Assembly: GCA_001515945.1 (NCBI GenBank)
Contig: LOER01000010.1
Coordinates: 1-42,448, forward strand
Source: Desulfitibacter sp. BRH_c19
GTDB lineage: Bacteria; Bacillota; DSM-16504; Desulfitibacterales; Desulfitibacteraceae
Length of the DNA: 42,448 bases
Direction of reading: 5' to 3'
In this document: piece by piece, positions 34,763 to 42,448 of the stretch
Position numbering within the stretch: the first letter of the stretch is position 1
Layout: the number at the start of each line of letters is the position of its first letter
Position numbers and translations under genes: made by a program
The notes under the pieces: model-generated
The model's database searches: none
The model's input: the letters and a program-made list of their open reading frames with translations, nothing else
Told to the model about the DNA's origin: nothing

Positions 34763-35338
34763 TTATACACTAATTAATTTGTTATTATACATTTTTTCTA
34801 CAATGGTATACATATTAGAAATACTTCCTACACAAAGCTTATCTTTTACCTGGTAATAATCTAGACAAGTTCCACAGGAAAGTATTTCTACTCCCTGTTT
34901 CTCTAATTGTATTATTTCCTCTAATACGTGGGAGCCTTCACAGGTCAGAATGATTGCGCTATTAATAAATATTATTGTTTTAGGTAGTGGATATGTCTCA
35001 GTTAACGTAAAGAAGAAGCTTTTTGCAAGTACTCTTCCTAACTCATCATTGCCTTTACCTATATACTGAGACGAAACTAATACCGCGATGTCTCTGCCAG
35101 AATCTATTTCTTCAAGCATAACATTTTCTTTTTTTATCCTGATATAATAATTATCTTCTTTCTTTTCAACCTCAACCGGATAATCAAAACTATTGGCAAG
35201 TCTTATTACATTATCTTTAGCTATATCATTATCTACAATAGTTGTTAAAACACCAGACTTTATTTCTTCTAAAGCCTTTTTAGTGCATATTACTGGCTTA
35301 GGGCAACCCATACCCCTCGCATCTACCAAATTATCCAT
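34763..35338 (-). CDS. yedF: Selenium-metabolism protein YedF (TusA-like plus DsrE-like)
   Basis: The 191-residue protein has an N-terminal TusA/SirA domain with the CPKP motif (cysteine at position 12 in GMGCPKPV) and a C-terminal DsrE-like part ending near CGTCLDYY. This architecture matches the YedF group that co-occurs with selD in selenium-using bacteria; a role in handling reduced selenium is proposed but not proven. Its ATG shares one base with the selD stop codon (TAATG), a strong sign of coupled translation. Confidence 0.92.
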   Translation of the reverse strand: MDNLVDARGMGCPKPVICTKKALEEIKSGVLTTIVDNDIAKDNVIRLANSFDYPVEVEKKEDNYYIRIKKENVMLEEIDSGRDIAVLVSSQYIGKGNDELGRVLAKSFFFTLTETYPLPKTIIFINSAIILTCEGSHVLEEIIQLEKQGVEILSCGTCLDYYQVKDKLCVGSISNMYTIVEKMYNNKLISV

Positions 35339-36384
35339 TATTTTCCCTCCACAGTTATGTATTTTCCGGTGAATTCTAGTGCCTGGCCTATTATATAGCC
35401 TTCTACCCCTGCTGCTTGCAATCCACTAATTAAGTCCCTTGATCTATGAGAATCTACAGCAATCAAAAGGCCCCCAGCTGTTTGGGGATCAGCTAGAATA
35501 TCCCTGTATACCTCATTCACATTTTTACTCCATTTTACTTTGGACTCTATATATTTTAAATTCTCTCGTGCCCCAGCTGGAACAATACCCATTTTTGCTA
35601 AATCAATTACTCCATCAATTATGGGTACTAATGATAATTCAACTTCAATGGTAACATTACTAGCCTCTGCCATTTCAATCATATGGCCAAGTAAACCAAA
35701 CCCTGTTACGTCAGTACAAGCAGTAGCTCCCACTTCTATCATTACTTGACAGGCCTTATCATTTAAGGCAGTCATTACTTGGATAGCCTTTTTAATGGAT
35801 TTTTCATCAGCAACATTTCCTTTGATTCCAGTACTTATGATACCTGTACCTATGGGTTTTGTTAAAACAATGGTCTGGCCAGGTTTTACACCTGCATTGG
35901 AAATAATCTTATTAGGGTCTATAAGAGCGGTTACAGAAAGTCCATATTTAGGTTCATTATCCTCAACGGTATGACCTCCAACAAGAACTGCTCCAGCTTC
36001 TTGTATTTTAGAACACCCTCCTTCGAGAATATCACCTAATACTTGAATATCCAAAAAGTTGGGAAAGCAAACTATATTCATAACTGTCAATGGTTTAGCA
36101 CCCATTGCATAAACGTCATTGAGGGAATTGACAGCAGCAATTTGCCCAAATAGGTAAGGATCATCTACCATGGGAGTAAAAAAATCAAGTGTTTGGACTA
36201 GGGCAGTAGTTTCATTAATTTTATAGACACCAGCATCATCCAGTTTTTCCCCGCTGACCAGCAGGTTTGGGTCCTCAATTTTCGGTAATCTCCCAAGAAT
36301 TTGAGAGAGTACTTGAGGACCGACTTTAGCTGCTCATCCAGCTGCCCTAACCATTTCTGTTAAACGTATTTTGTTAGCCTTCAT
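35338..36384 (-). CDS. selD: Selenide, water dikinase, selenocysteine-containing
   Basis: SelD makes selenophosphate from selenide and ATP for selenocysteine, selenouridine and selenium-cofactor synthesis. The true gene starts at the ATG 36382-36384 with AGGGAGGTG upstream, giving 348 residues. Codon 17 (36334-36336) is an in-frame TGA in the context RAAG-U-AAKVGP, exactly where other SelD proteins have the catalytic Cys or Sec before a conserved lysine, so it is read as selenocysteine. Downstream blocks ALVQTLDFFTPMVDDPY, GHTVEDNEPKYGL and ACTDVTGFGLLGHM confirm the family. A reading that starts at the first ATG after the TGA loses the active site. The UGA-proximal SECIS hairpin is not drawn with confidence. 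Confidence 0.96.
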
Positions 36385-36581
36385 GCCCTAACACCTCCCT
36401 TTATCTAGTATTTAATTATATATTACACGTTTTTTAATAGTTTTGCCAGCGGATACCATTTCTAGGCCTATTAAAACAACTAAATAATTTTGTTCATTCA
36501 TGTACTTTATCAATAACTAAAGTTTTGTTAAACTAAAAGATATACGAGATTGAATCTATATCTTAGTACTGGAGGTCTTTT

Positions 36582-36791
36582 ATGGATTATACAAAACTAT
36601 CTAAGGAAGAACTTGAACAAAAACTTAAGGAGCAAAAAGAACTTCTTGAAGAAGTTGAAGCGGAAAGATATTATGTTTTGGGCAAAACCACCAGTCAACA
36701 CGTTCCAGGATACCTTAATAAGGAGTATGCAAAAGAAACCGAGGAAATAAAGAAAAAAATCGAAGAAATAACAAAGGCATTATTATTGTAA
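36582..36791 (+). CDS. Small coiled-coil protein of unknown function
   Basis: This 69-residue protein has GGAGG 6 nt before its ATG and an intrinsic terminator just after it, so it looks genuine. It is highly charged: residues ~5-30 (KEELEQKLKEQKELLEEVE) and ~48-66 form heptad-like amphipathic helices, joined by a conserved-looking GKTTSQHVPGYLNKEY turn. It is one of only two plus-strand genes here and is divergent from selD. No family is recognised. Confidence 0.75.
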   Translation: MDYTKLSKEELEQKLKEQKELLEEVEAERYYVLGKTTSQHVPGYLNKEYAKETEEIKKKIEEITKALLL

Positions 36792-36817
36792 GAATTAGAG
36801 CAAATGTAGCGCCGATC

Positions 36818-36850
36818 TAGAAAAAACTTGGCTATTGCCAAGTTTTTCTA
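36818..36850. terminator. Bidirectional terminator between the 69-aa gene and the CvpA gene
   Basis: TAGAAAAA(A)CTTGGC and GCCAAGTTTTTCTA form a long stem with a TATT loop. The A and T runs inside the arms allow it to work in both directions, serving the plus-strand small gene and the minus-strand CvpA gene. Confidence 0.88.
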
Positions 36851-36854
36851 TGCA

Positions 36855-37571
36855 TTATATACTTATTAACCCAAAGATATAGTTGCCTATTAGAACAAAT
36901 AAATCCAATAAATAAGAAAACGCATAGGAGGATTCAATGATACCTGCTATACTACCATTTTGTGAAGCTGAAAGGATGACCATGGGTGAAAGTAATCCAA
37001 AAATTATCGCTAAGACTATTATATTAATTGTAAATCCCAAAGCCGCACCCGACAATTTATTTACTGGTCCAAGGGGAGTAAAAGCAAATAATCCAGATAA
37101 AAAATTAACTGCTAATTTAACTATAATTCCTGTAACTGCAAATAAAATAAGAAAGCTGAAGCCTTTAAGAAACATTCCTGCCAAACCATATGCTATTATT
37201 TCAGATAAGCTTACATCAAAATAATTACCGGTAACTATTAATTGCTCTATATTTTTAATTAAACTTGTTTTCAAAAAATCTGGCAGAGCCATTTCCTGGA
37301 CCCCAGCATTTACTATAGCTTGACTAATATTTTCTGCTTCAAAGGAAAAATTGGGTAGCGGGAGAACCTTAATTATAATTTCTCCAAAACTAGCAACCAC
37401 ATCAAACTGCTTGTCCAAGTAACCTGCCAATGCTTGATTATATTTTACAGCTACTAGTATGCTAGCTATCCACCCAAACACACCACCTAGACTTCTTATA
37501 AGCCCATTTTTAAATCCCTTATAGGAACCCCAAACCACAATGAAAATTATAATAATATCAAAAACATTCAC
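36855..37571 (-). CDS. CvpA-family membrane protein
   Basis: The 238-residue protein has four hydrophobic segments and the CvpA start FDIIIIFIVVWGSYKGFKNGLIRSLGG, with the central FLILFAVTGIIVKL helix. CvpA was named for colicin V production in E. coli, but in Firmicutes the family's role is unclear (envelope or membrane homeostasis). GGAGGGGAG lies just before the ATG. It is monocistronic by position, 109 bp from the DUF441 gene upstream. Confidence 0.85.
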   Translation of the reverse strand: MNVFDIIIIFIVVWGSYKGFKNGLIRSLGGVFGWIASILVAVKYNQALAGYLDKQFDVVASFGEIIIKVLPLPNFSFEAENISQAIVNAGVQEMALPDFLKTSLIKNIEQLIVTGNYFDVSLSEIIAYGLAGMFLKGFSFLILFAVTGIIVKLAVNFLSGLFAFTPLGPVNKLSGAALGFTINIIVLAIIFGLLSPMVILSASQNGSIAGIIESSYAFSYLLDLFVLIGNYIFGLISI

Positions 37572-37679
37572 TTTCTCCCCTCCTAGTATTAGGGTAACTG
37601 TAACAAAATATTGGATATATCTCTCAATAGATAATGCACAATCCTTAAATATTCCAGCAGTTTTTTCTATTATACTATG

Positions 37680-38135
37680 TTATCGGAACATTTGGTAGAA
37701 ATGCATCAATATTGCAGCTATTCCTCCTGCCATAAGGGGTCCAACAGGAATACCTCCAAAAAAAACAATACCAATAATACCACCAATTACCAGCCCAATC
37801 ATTAGTCCGGGGGCATGTTGTAGCATATCCAATCCCTTGCCATTCATATATGTTGCAACAGCCCCACTCACAATAGCTATTAGACCAGGTATAGAGATAA
37901 AACACTTAAATATTTCTTTTACGGGAACTCTCCCAGCGGCAAATGGAACAAGGACTGATAACATTAAAAAAAGCAAGCCCATCTCCAATCCACGTCTTTC
38001 TATGATTGGAAACAACCTTTGCAAATTTGTAAAATGTATGAGCAACATAATAGCAGCGGCAGCGGCTACTACATTTGATCTTCCAACTATTCCAAGTATT
38101 AGAATAACTAGCATTAATACTGTAGCTGCATTCAT
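37680..38135 (-). CDS. DUF441 family membrane protein
   Basis: The 151-residue protein has four membrane helices and the DUF441 pattern: an N-terminal VLMLVILILGIVGRSN helix, RGLEMGLLFLMLSVLVPFA and a C-terminal GPLMAGGIAAIL helix. The function of DUF441 is unknown; a transporter-like role has been guessed for the family. It stands alone between the CvpA gene and a repeat-containing gap. Confidence 0.88.
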   Translation of the reverse strand: MNAATVLMLVILILGIVGRSNVVAAAAAIMLLIHFTNLQRLFPIIERRGLEMGLLFLMLSVLVPFAAGRVPVKEIFKCFISIPGLIAIVSGAVATYMNGKGLDMLQHAPGLMIGLVIGGIIGIVFFGGIPVGPLMAGGIAAILMHFYQMFR

Positions 38136-38276
38136 GATATCGCTCCTTTACTTAATGGCCCTAGTGTAGTAATTTTTTAAAAATTAGGTTAAGGCTTTGT
38201 ACAATATATGCAGTGGTGCTTAGTCCTATTCAGAAAGCTTCTACAATGGGAATAGGCCCTGCAATTAAAACAAAAT

Positions 38277-38343
38277 TTGGCTTGCGCCAGTGGTTCTAGC
38301 ATTGTGTCTTTTGCAATGCGTAGAAATACCAGTACTATAGTGC
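38277..38343. repeat. Single copy of the 56-bp hairpin repeat, downstream of the hydroxylase operon
   Basis: From TTGGCTTGCGCCAG to AATACCAGT this matches the array at 42204-42448, including the GCATTG/CAATGC core stem. A similar AAAACAAAA tract precedes both. It has the same orientation as the array and lies in the 346-bp gap between DUF441 and the Fe-S subunit gene. The rest of that gap holds the terminator and no gene I can support. Confidence 0.85.
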
Positions 38344-38420
38344 TCCAAGTCTTTAATGCAGATGGAAGCCTTAGTTTTGTGAATACTATTTACCGACAAA
38401 AGTTGAAGTTTCTGATAGTA

Positions 38421-38458
38421 AAAAACAAAAAAATTGGGCTAATTGCTTAACCCAATTT
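38421..38458 (-). terminator. Terminator of the molybdenum hydroxylase operon
   Basis: On the minus strand AAATTGGGTTA and TAGCCCAATTT form an 11-bp stem (one T-G) with a 6-nt loop, followed by TTTTGTTTTT. It lies about 23 bp after the last operon gene. Confidence 0.85.
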
Positions 38459-38480
38459 ACGTATTAACAAAAAAGGAGGT

Positions 38481-38945
38481 TCAGTCCTCTATACTCTTTT
38501 CTACGGCCTTGATTATATTTTGATAGCCTGTACATCGGCACATGTTACCGGACATGCCCTTCTTAATATCTTCTCTGGATAGTTTTTTACCACTATCTAG
38601 AAGGGCTCTGGCAGACATTACAAATCCAGGAGTACAAAAACCACACTGTACTGCACCTTCATCTACAAAAGCCTGCTGTAATTTAGACAATTTACCCTCT
38701 GTTTCTTCCCCTTCAATAGTCTTTATCTCTTTACCGTCAGCCCATATAGCCAGGTAAATACAGGAATCAATTGCCTCCCCATTGACAAGCACCGTGCAGG
38801 CACCACATTCACCCACAGAACAACCTTTTTTCACGCCTTTTAAATTGAGTTCATTACGCAGTACTTCCAACAAGGATTCACGTACATCAACCTCCACAGT
38901 CACTTCCTTGTTATTTACTTTAAAAGTAATTTTTTTAGTAGTCAT
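38481..38945 (-). CDS. Molybdenum hydroxylase [2Fe-2S] subunit (XdhC/CoxS type)
   Basis: The 154-residue subunit binds two [2Fe-2S] clusters and passes electrons from the molybdenum centre to FAD. The plant-ferredoxin cluster ligands are C42, C47, C50 and C62 ([10 protein letters not shown]), and the second cluster uses C101, C104, C136 and C138 ([16 protein letters not shown]). Its ATG overlaps the stop codon of the FAD subunit by one base. It is the last gene of the operon. Confidence 0.95.
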   Translation of the reverse strand: MTTKKITFKVNNKEVTVEVDVRESLLEVLRNELNLKGVKKGCSVGECGACTVLVNGEAIDSCIYLAIWADGKEIKTIEGEETEGKLSKLQQAFVDEGAVQCGFCTPGFVMSARALLDSGKKLSREDIKKGMSGNMCRCTGYQNIIKAVEKSIED

Positions 38946-39823
38946 TATAGCTCCCCCCCGGCTTTGATAAAGGCTTCTTTAAATGCTCTCTTGCTCAATT
39001 CTTCAACCAATTGCAGTCTAAATTCCTTGGAAGCACGCCATGATGTTCTCGGATTCACCTCTGCGACAGCTGCTTTGCTAATTTCATCTAGCAATTCCTC
39101 ACTAAAGGTTTTTCCAATTGCCAACTTTTCAGCCTTTCTGCAGCGAACAGGAGTAGGGGCAGCCACTCCAAAGGCCAGCCTGAAATCTTCAACCAACATT
39201 TTATCTTTTATTTTACAAACAACTGCACATCCTAGAGTAGCAATGTCCATGGCATTACGCATGGCGTACTTAATATAGTGGCCTCCAAAACCTCTGTAGT
39301 TTTCCTGGGAAAGTAACACAGCTGTTAGAATTTCATCATGTTGTAAATCTACTTTGCCAGGACCCTGATAAAAATCCTCAATAGCAATAATTCGGATGCC
39401 TGAGGCACCTTGAATTCTTAAACTAGCATCTAATGCAAAGAGAGTAGAAGCACTATCGGCAGAAGTAACACCATTGCAAATATTCCCACCGATGGTACCA
39501 ATATTACGAATCTGAGGGCCACCTACCATCTCTACTGCTTCACCTAAAACAGGTACATTTTCTATAATTAGAGGATGATTAGCTATCTTGCTGAAAGTAG
39601 TACCTGACCCAATAACAATGGTACCATCTGCTTCATAGGAAATACCAGAAAGTTCAGGTATCCCATGAATACTTATCAATTCAGTATCTTCAATTTTCCC
39701 TCCGTGAATTTTAATTAACACGTCGCTGCCCCCAGCTATAAGGCGTGCTTTAGGATTTTCCTGCAATAATTGAATAGCTTCCTTGACGGAATGAGCCTCC
39801 TCAAATTTGACAATATTGTACAT
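38945..39823 (-). CDS. Molybdenum hydroxylase FAD-binding subunit (XdhB/CoxM type)
   Basis: The 292-residue protein has the two FAD-binding motifs of the family: [13 protein letters not shown] near residue 32 and [16 protein letters not shown] near residue 110, then the C-terminal CO-dehydrogenase flavoprotein domain. It receives electrons from the [2Fe-2S] subunit and passes them to NAD or another acceptor. It follows the large subunit by 15 bp and overlaps the small subunit. Confidence 0.94.
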   Translation of the reverse strand: MYNIVKFEEAHSVKEAIQLLQENPKARLIAGGSDVLIKIHGGKIEDTELISIHGIPELSGISYEADGTIVIGSGTTFSKIANHPLIIENVPVLGEAVEMVGGPQIRNIGTIGGNICNGVTSADSASTLFALDASLRIQGASGIRIIAIEDFYQGPGKVDLQHDEILTAVLLSQENYRGFGGHYIKYAMRNAMDIATLGCAVVCKIKDKMLVEDFRLAFGVAAPTPVRCRKAEKLAIGKTFSEELLDEISKAAVAEVNPRTSWRASKEFRLQLVEELSKRAFKEAFIKAGGEL

Positions 39824-39838
39824 GTCATCACATCCTTT

Positions 39839-42133
39839 CTAAATCAATCCTGCATCTTTAAATTTATTAAATAGGGTTTGCGGGTTCATGGGTAATTGGT
39901 TACATTTAATACCTGTAGCATCGTAAATTGCATTTCTAATCGCCGGAGCCGGACTAATAGCAGGGGGCTCGCCTACCGACTTACTTCCATACGGGCCAGT
40001 TGGTTCATAGCTTTCTACAAAGCTGGCACCAATTTCAGGTGTATCCATGATTGTCTGTAATTTATAATCCAAGAGATTATTGTTTAAAGGTTTACCAGTT
40101 TTGGGATCGAAAAGCAACTGCTCAGAGAGAGCATACCCAAGTCCCATGCTAACGCCTCCATGTATTTGGGCTTCTGCTAGCTGCGGGTTAATTATTTTTC
40201 CGGCATCATGGACATTATAGATTTCTAGTACTTCTACTTTCCCTGTGGTAATGTCCACCTCTACCTCAGTAAAGGTACAGCCAAAGGAAAGCGCATTAAC
40301 CCTGGCATTGTTGGAAACATCAGCAGTAATAGGTGCTGAAAAGACCTGGTTATAATAAGAATCCAGAGCTACTTCTGCAAGGGGTATGATTTGTTCACCA
40401 TTATGCTTGTAGACAATCCAGGCATTAACTATGTCCATGGAATCAGCTGGAATATCTGTCATGCCCCAAGCATAATTCAAGACCTTTGTCTTGATCTCAT
40501 CAGCTGCCTTTTTTACGGCCATACCTGAAATATATGTCTGACGCGAAGCATAAGATCCCGTATCAAATGGAGTAATATCTGTATCCTGAGTAGAAATAAC
40601 ATGAACCATATCCATTGGAATGCCAATAGCTTCAGTAGCAATTTGACCTAAAGCTGTATCGCTACCCTGTCCAATTTCAGTAGCACCTATCTGCAGCTGT
40701 ATGGAACCATCCTGGTTTAAGACTATCCGTGCACCTGCTACTTCCAATCCTATGGGATGAGTACCAGAACCATAGCTGAAACAGGCCATACCAAGACCGC
40801 GTCGTTTCGATCCTTTTTCTAATGGTTTTTCACCTTTTTGTTTATCCTTCTTTTCATCCCAACGGATGAGTTCTTTACCCTTTGCAATACATTCCCTAAT
40901 CTTGCAGCTTCCAGCCCGGATATTTGTAAGAGGATCCACATACCCTTCCTGCACAAGATTTTTTTTGCGAAACTCTATAGGGTCCAGACCAAGTGATATG
41001 GCTACATCTTCCATGTGAGATTCAAGAGCAAATTTAACCTGAGGAATTCCATAACCTCTCATGGCTCCTGCCACAGGCATGGTAGTATATACTGTAGTGG
41101 CATTAAATTTAATTGCCTCTTGAGAATAGAGATGTCTAAACTTTGTCCCTGAATTAGATACTACTCCATGTCCTTGGGAAGCATAACCTCCATTTAAAGA
41201 AACTGCTTCAAGTTCCCTAGCAACTATGGTGCCGTCTTTTTTTACACCAGTTTTAATTTTAAAATTTATAGCATGCCTAACCCTGGTCGCAACCATGCCT
41301 TCCTCTCTGGAATACTCCAGCTTAACAGGACGTCCATGTACAACAAGTGAAAGGAAGGCATTGAGGGGTTCCTGTACTGCGTCTTGTTTGTTGCCAAAAC
41401 CACCACCCACATAAGGTTTAATCACACGAATCTTACCCCAGGGAATATCTAGTGCCTGCCCAACTATTCTTCTTACAATATGGGGTATCTGGGTAGAAGT
41501 GTTAATAACAATACGTCCATCACTTTCCACGTAAGCGTAAGAAATATGGTTTTCCAAATGACAATGCTGCACAGTACTGGTCTTAAATTCGTCTTCAAAA
41601 ACATAATCTGCTTCTGCATAAGCTGCTTCTAGATCACCTAATTCATACCCGGTATTTTTAATAATATTTTTTGTCCCTTGATGTATTTCAACAGCACCTT
41701 CCTTGAGAGCATCTTCTGCTGTCAAAATTGGTTCATACTCTTCATATTCCACTTCAATCAGTCTCAATGCTTGTTCTGCAGTTAATTCATCTACTGCTAC
41801 AACTGCGGCTATTTCATCACCATAAAAACGTACTCTCCTAGAAAGCAGGTTTCTATCTGCCACATCCTGATGATTGGGATCTTTAGAGTAGGGGTGGCCC
41901 GCTGTAGGGAAAGTGTGTCTGGGAACATCCTCATAGGTAACTATGGCCTCAACACCTGGAACAGTTCTGGCTTTACTGACGTCAATTCGTTTAACCCACC
42001 CGTTTGCAATAGTACTGCGTAACACCTTAGCCACTAAAACCTCTTTTAAAACGAGATCATCAACATATTTAGCTTGACCGCGTACCTTAGCAATGGCATC
42101 AATTCTTTTAATGCTATTTCCAACATTTAACAT
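39839..42133 (-). CDS. Molybdenum hydroxylase large subunit (xanthine dehydrogenase family)
   Basis: The 764-residue catalytic subunit binds molybdopterin. Visible family marks are the N-terminal IDAIAKVRGQAKYVDD, GGGFGNKQDAV, GAMRGYGIPQ and the C-terminal GSKSVGEPPA with the catalytic glutamate (E722). Such enzymes hydroxylate purines, nicotinate, aldehydes and other aromatics; the substrate is not fixed by sequence. GGGGGAGAATA precedes the ATG. The operon order is large, FAD, Fe-S. Some clostridial relatives carry a labile selenium ligand, and selD/yedF are 2 kb away, but no Mo-cofactor maturation gene is present. Confidence 0.93.
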   Translation of the reverse strand: MLNVGNSIKRIDAIAKVRGQAKYVDDLVLKEVLVAKVLRSTIANGWVKRIDVSKARTVPGVEAIVTYEDVPRHTFPTAGHPYSKDPNHQDVADRNLLSRRVRFYGDEIAAVVAVDELTAEQALRLIEVEYEEYEPILTAEDALKEGAVEIHQGTKNIIKNTGYELGDLEAAYAEADYVFEDEFKTSTVQHCHLENHISYAYVESDGRIVINTSTQIPHIVRRIVGQALDIPWGKIRVIKPYVGGGFGNKQDAVQEPLNAFLSLVVHGRPVKLEYSREEGMVATRVRHAINFKIKTGVKKDGTIVARELEAVSLNGGYASQGHGVVSNSGTKFRHLYSQEAIKFNATTVYTTMPVAGAMRGYGIPQVKFALESHMEDVAISLGLDPIEFRKKNLVQEGYVDPLTNIRAGSCKIRECIAKGKELIRWDEKKDKQKGEKPLEKGSKRRGLGMACFSYGSGTHPIGLEVAGARIVLNQDGSIQLQIGATEIGQGSDTALGQIATEAIGIPMDMVHVISTQDTDITPFDTGSYASRQTYISGMAVKKAADEIKTKVLNYAWGMTDIPADSMDIVNAWIVYKHNGEQIIPLAEVALDSYYNQVFSAPITADVSNNARVNALSFGCTFTEVEVDITTGKVEVLEIYNVHDAGKIINPQLAEAQIHGGVSMGLGYALSEQLLFDPKTGKPLNNNLLDYKLQTIMDTPEIGASFVESYEPTGPYGSKSVGEPPAISPAPAIRNAIYDATGIKCNQLPMNPQTLFNKFKDAGLI

Positions 42134-42203
42134 TATTCTCCCCCTAAATTGAAATAAGATCTTAATTATCAGTTAGATCAAACCAGATGATAAAACAAAA
42201 CTT

Positions 42204-42448
42204 GGCTTGCGCCAGTAGTTCTAGCATTGTGTCTTTTGCAATGCGTAGAAATACCAGTGCAAAGCCGCCAGTAGTTCTAGCATTGTGTCTTTTGCAATGC
42301 GTAGAAATACCAGTGCAAAGCCGCCAGTAGTTCTAGCATTGTGTCTTTTGCAATGCGTAGAAATACCAGTGCAAAGCCGCCAGTAGTTCTAGCATTGTGT
42401 CTTTTGCAATGCGTAGAAATACCAGTGCAAAGCCGCCAGTAGTTCTAG
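42204..42448. repeat. Tandem array of a 56-bp hairpin unit upstream of the hydroxylase operon
   Basis: Copies start at 42211, 42267, 42323 and 42379, with a fifth cut off by the window end at 42435; the 56-bp period is exact and the copies are identical. Each unit holds GCATTG and CAATGC arms around a 9-nt loop, with longer imperfect arms (GCCAGTAGTTCTA / TAGAAATACCAGTGC). The first copy adds outer GGCTTGC / GCAAAGCC arms, giving a full hairpin of about 26 paired positions with bulges. There is no spacer between units, so this is not CRISPR. Array length beyond the window is unknown. Confidence 0.93.

Noticed and set aside
35338-36171. selD starting at the ATG at 36169-36171
   Set aside because: That start drops the glycine-rich, Sec-containing active-site segment; the upstream frame through TGA restores the conserved N-terminus and a good ribosome site.
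36285-36333. A defined SECIS hairpin after the selD UGA
   Set aside because: I could not draw a stem-loop with the expected spacing and loop bases with confidence, so no separate feature is claimed.
38283-38454. A short open frame running through the lone hairpin repeat on the plus strand
   Set aside because: It has no start codon with a ribosome site, the same repeat in the array breaks frame because its period is 56 bp, and the hairpin structure explains the conservation better.
42204-42448. CRISPR array
   Set aside because: The units are contiguous identical 56-bp copies with no unique spacers and no cas genes nearby.
42204-42448. Integron attC array
   Set aside because: No RYYYAAC/GTTRRRY core sites are seen, there is no integrase, and no cassettes lie between the units.

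Overview
The window looks like a piece of a low-GC, anaerobic, probably endospore-forming Firmicute (class Clostridia). The evidence is AT-rich DNA with strong AGGAGG ribosome sites, a LonC-type protease known only from spore formers, the rpsF-ssb-rpsR / rplI-dnaB / purA synteny of Firmicutes, an ECF sigma/anti-sigma pair with a Bacillus/Clostridium-type regulator domain, selenocysteine use, and lactate and molybdenum-hydroxylase catabolism. The genus cannot be fixed from sequence alone. Nearly every gene is on the minus strand; only the purine permease (4949-6283) and a 69-residue protein (36582-36791) are on the plus strand.

Layout. 1-713: 5' part of tuf with its own consensus promoter. 893-2709: anti-sigma and ECF sigma genes behind an ECF-type promoter. 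2884-4811: a two-gene unit (N-acylamino acid racemase/OSBS-like enolase plus GNAT acyltransferase) resembling the D-to-L amino-acid conversion pathway. 4949-8919: purine permease, convergent with a large PAS4-GGDEF-HD-GYP protein. 9090-10445: cobT behind a cobalamin riboswitch and terminator. 10543-11283: a short QueG-like double-cluster Fe-S protein. 11501-11746: tRNA-Phe, tRNA-Glu and tRNA-Lys. 11811-20284: a lactate regulon (GntR/FCD regulator, fused LutA/LutB-like protein, LutC, GlcF, GlcD, lactate permease) with two matching operator palindromes. 20662-25527: purA, DUF523, a lipid kinase and a lipoprotein, separated by dispersed repeats. 25919-31972: the replication/ribosome block dnaB-lonC-rplI-DUF2232 and rpsR-ssb-rpsF. 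32129-36384: an MttB-family methyltransferase, DUF951, a HEAT-repeat protein, yedF, and a selenocysteine-containing selD whose UGA breaks the reading frame. 36582-38135: a small coiled-coil protein, CvpA-family and DUF441 membrane proteins. 38481-42133: a three-subunit molybdenum hydroxylase (xanthine dehydrogenase family).

How the genes work together. The permease, two lactate dehydrogenase systems and regulator form one inducible lactate-oxidation module. SelD and YedF supply and handle activated selenium; SelD itself is a selenoprotein, and the pair lies 2 kb from a molybdenum hydroxylase family that includes selenium-dependent members. CobT and its riboswitch tie into corrinoid use, which fits the MttB homologue.

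The least explained content is intergenic. A 56-bp hairpin unit is tandemly repeated (at least four copies) upstream of the hydroxylase operon, with a single relative downstream in the same orientation. Two copies of a ~120-bp structured repeat end in an IS200/IS605-like hairpin, and one copy is split by a second small inverted-repeat element. There is also a 63-bp tandem duplication carrying a palindrome seen again 8 kb away.
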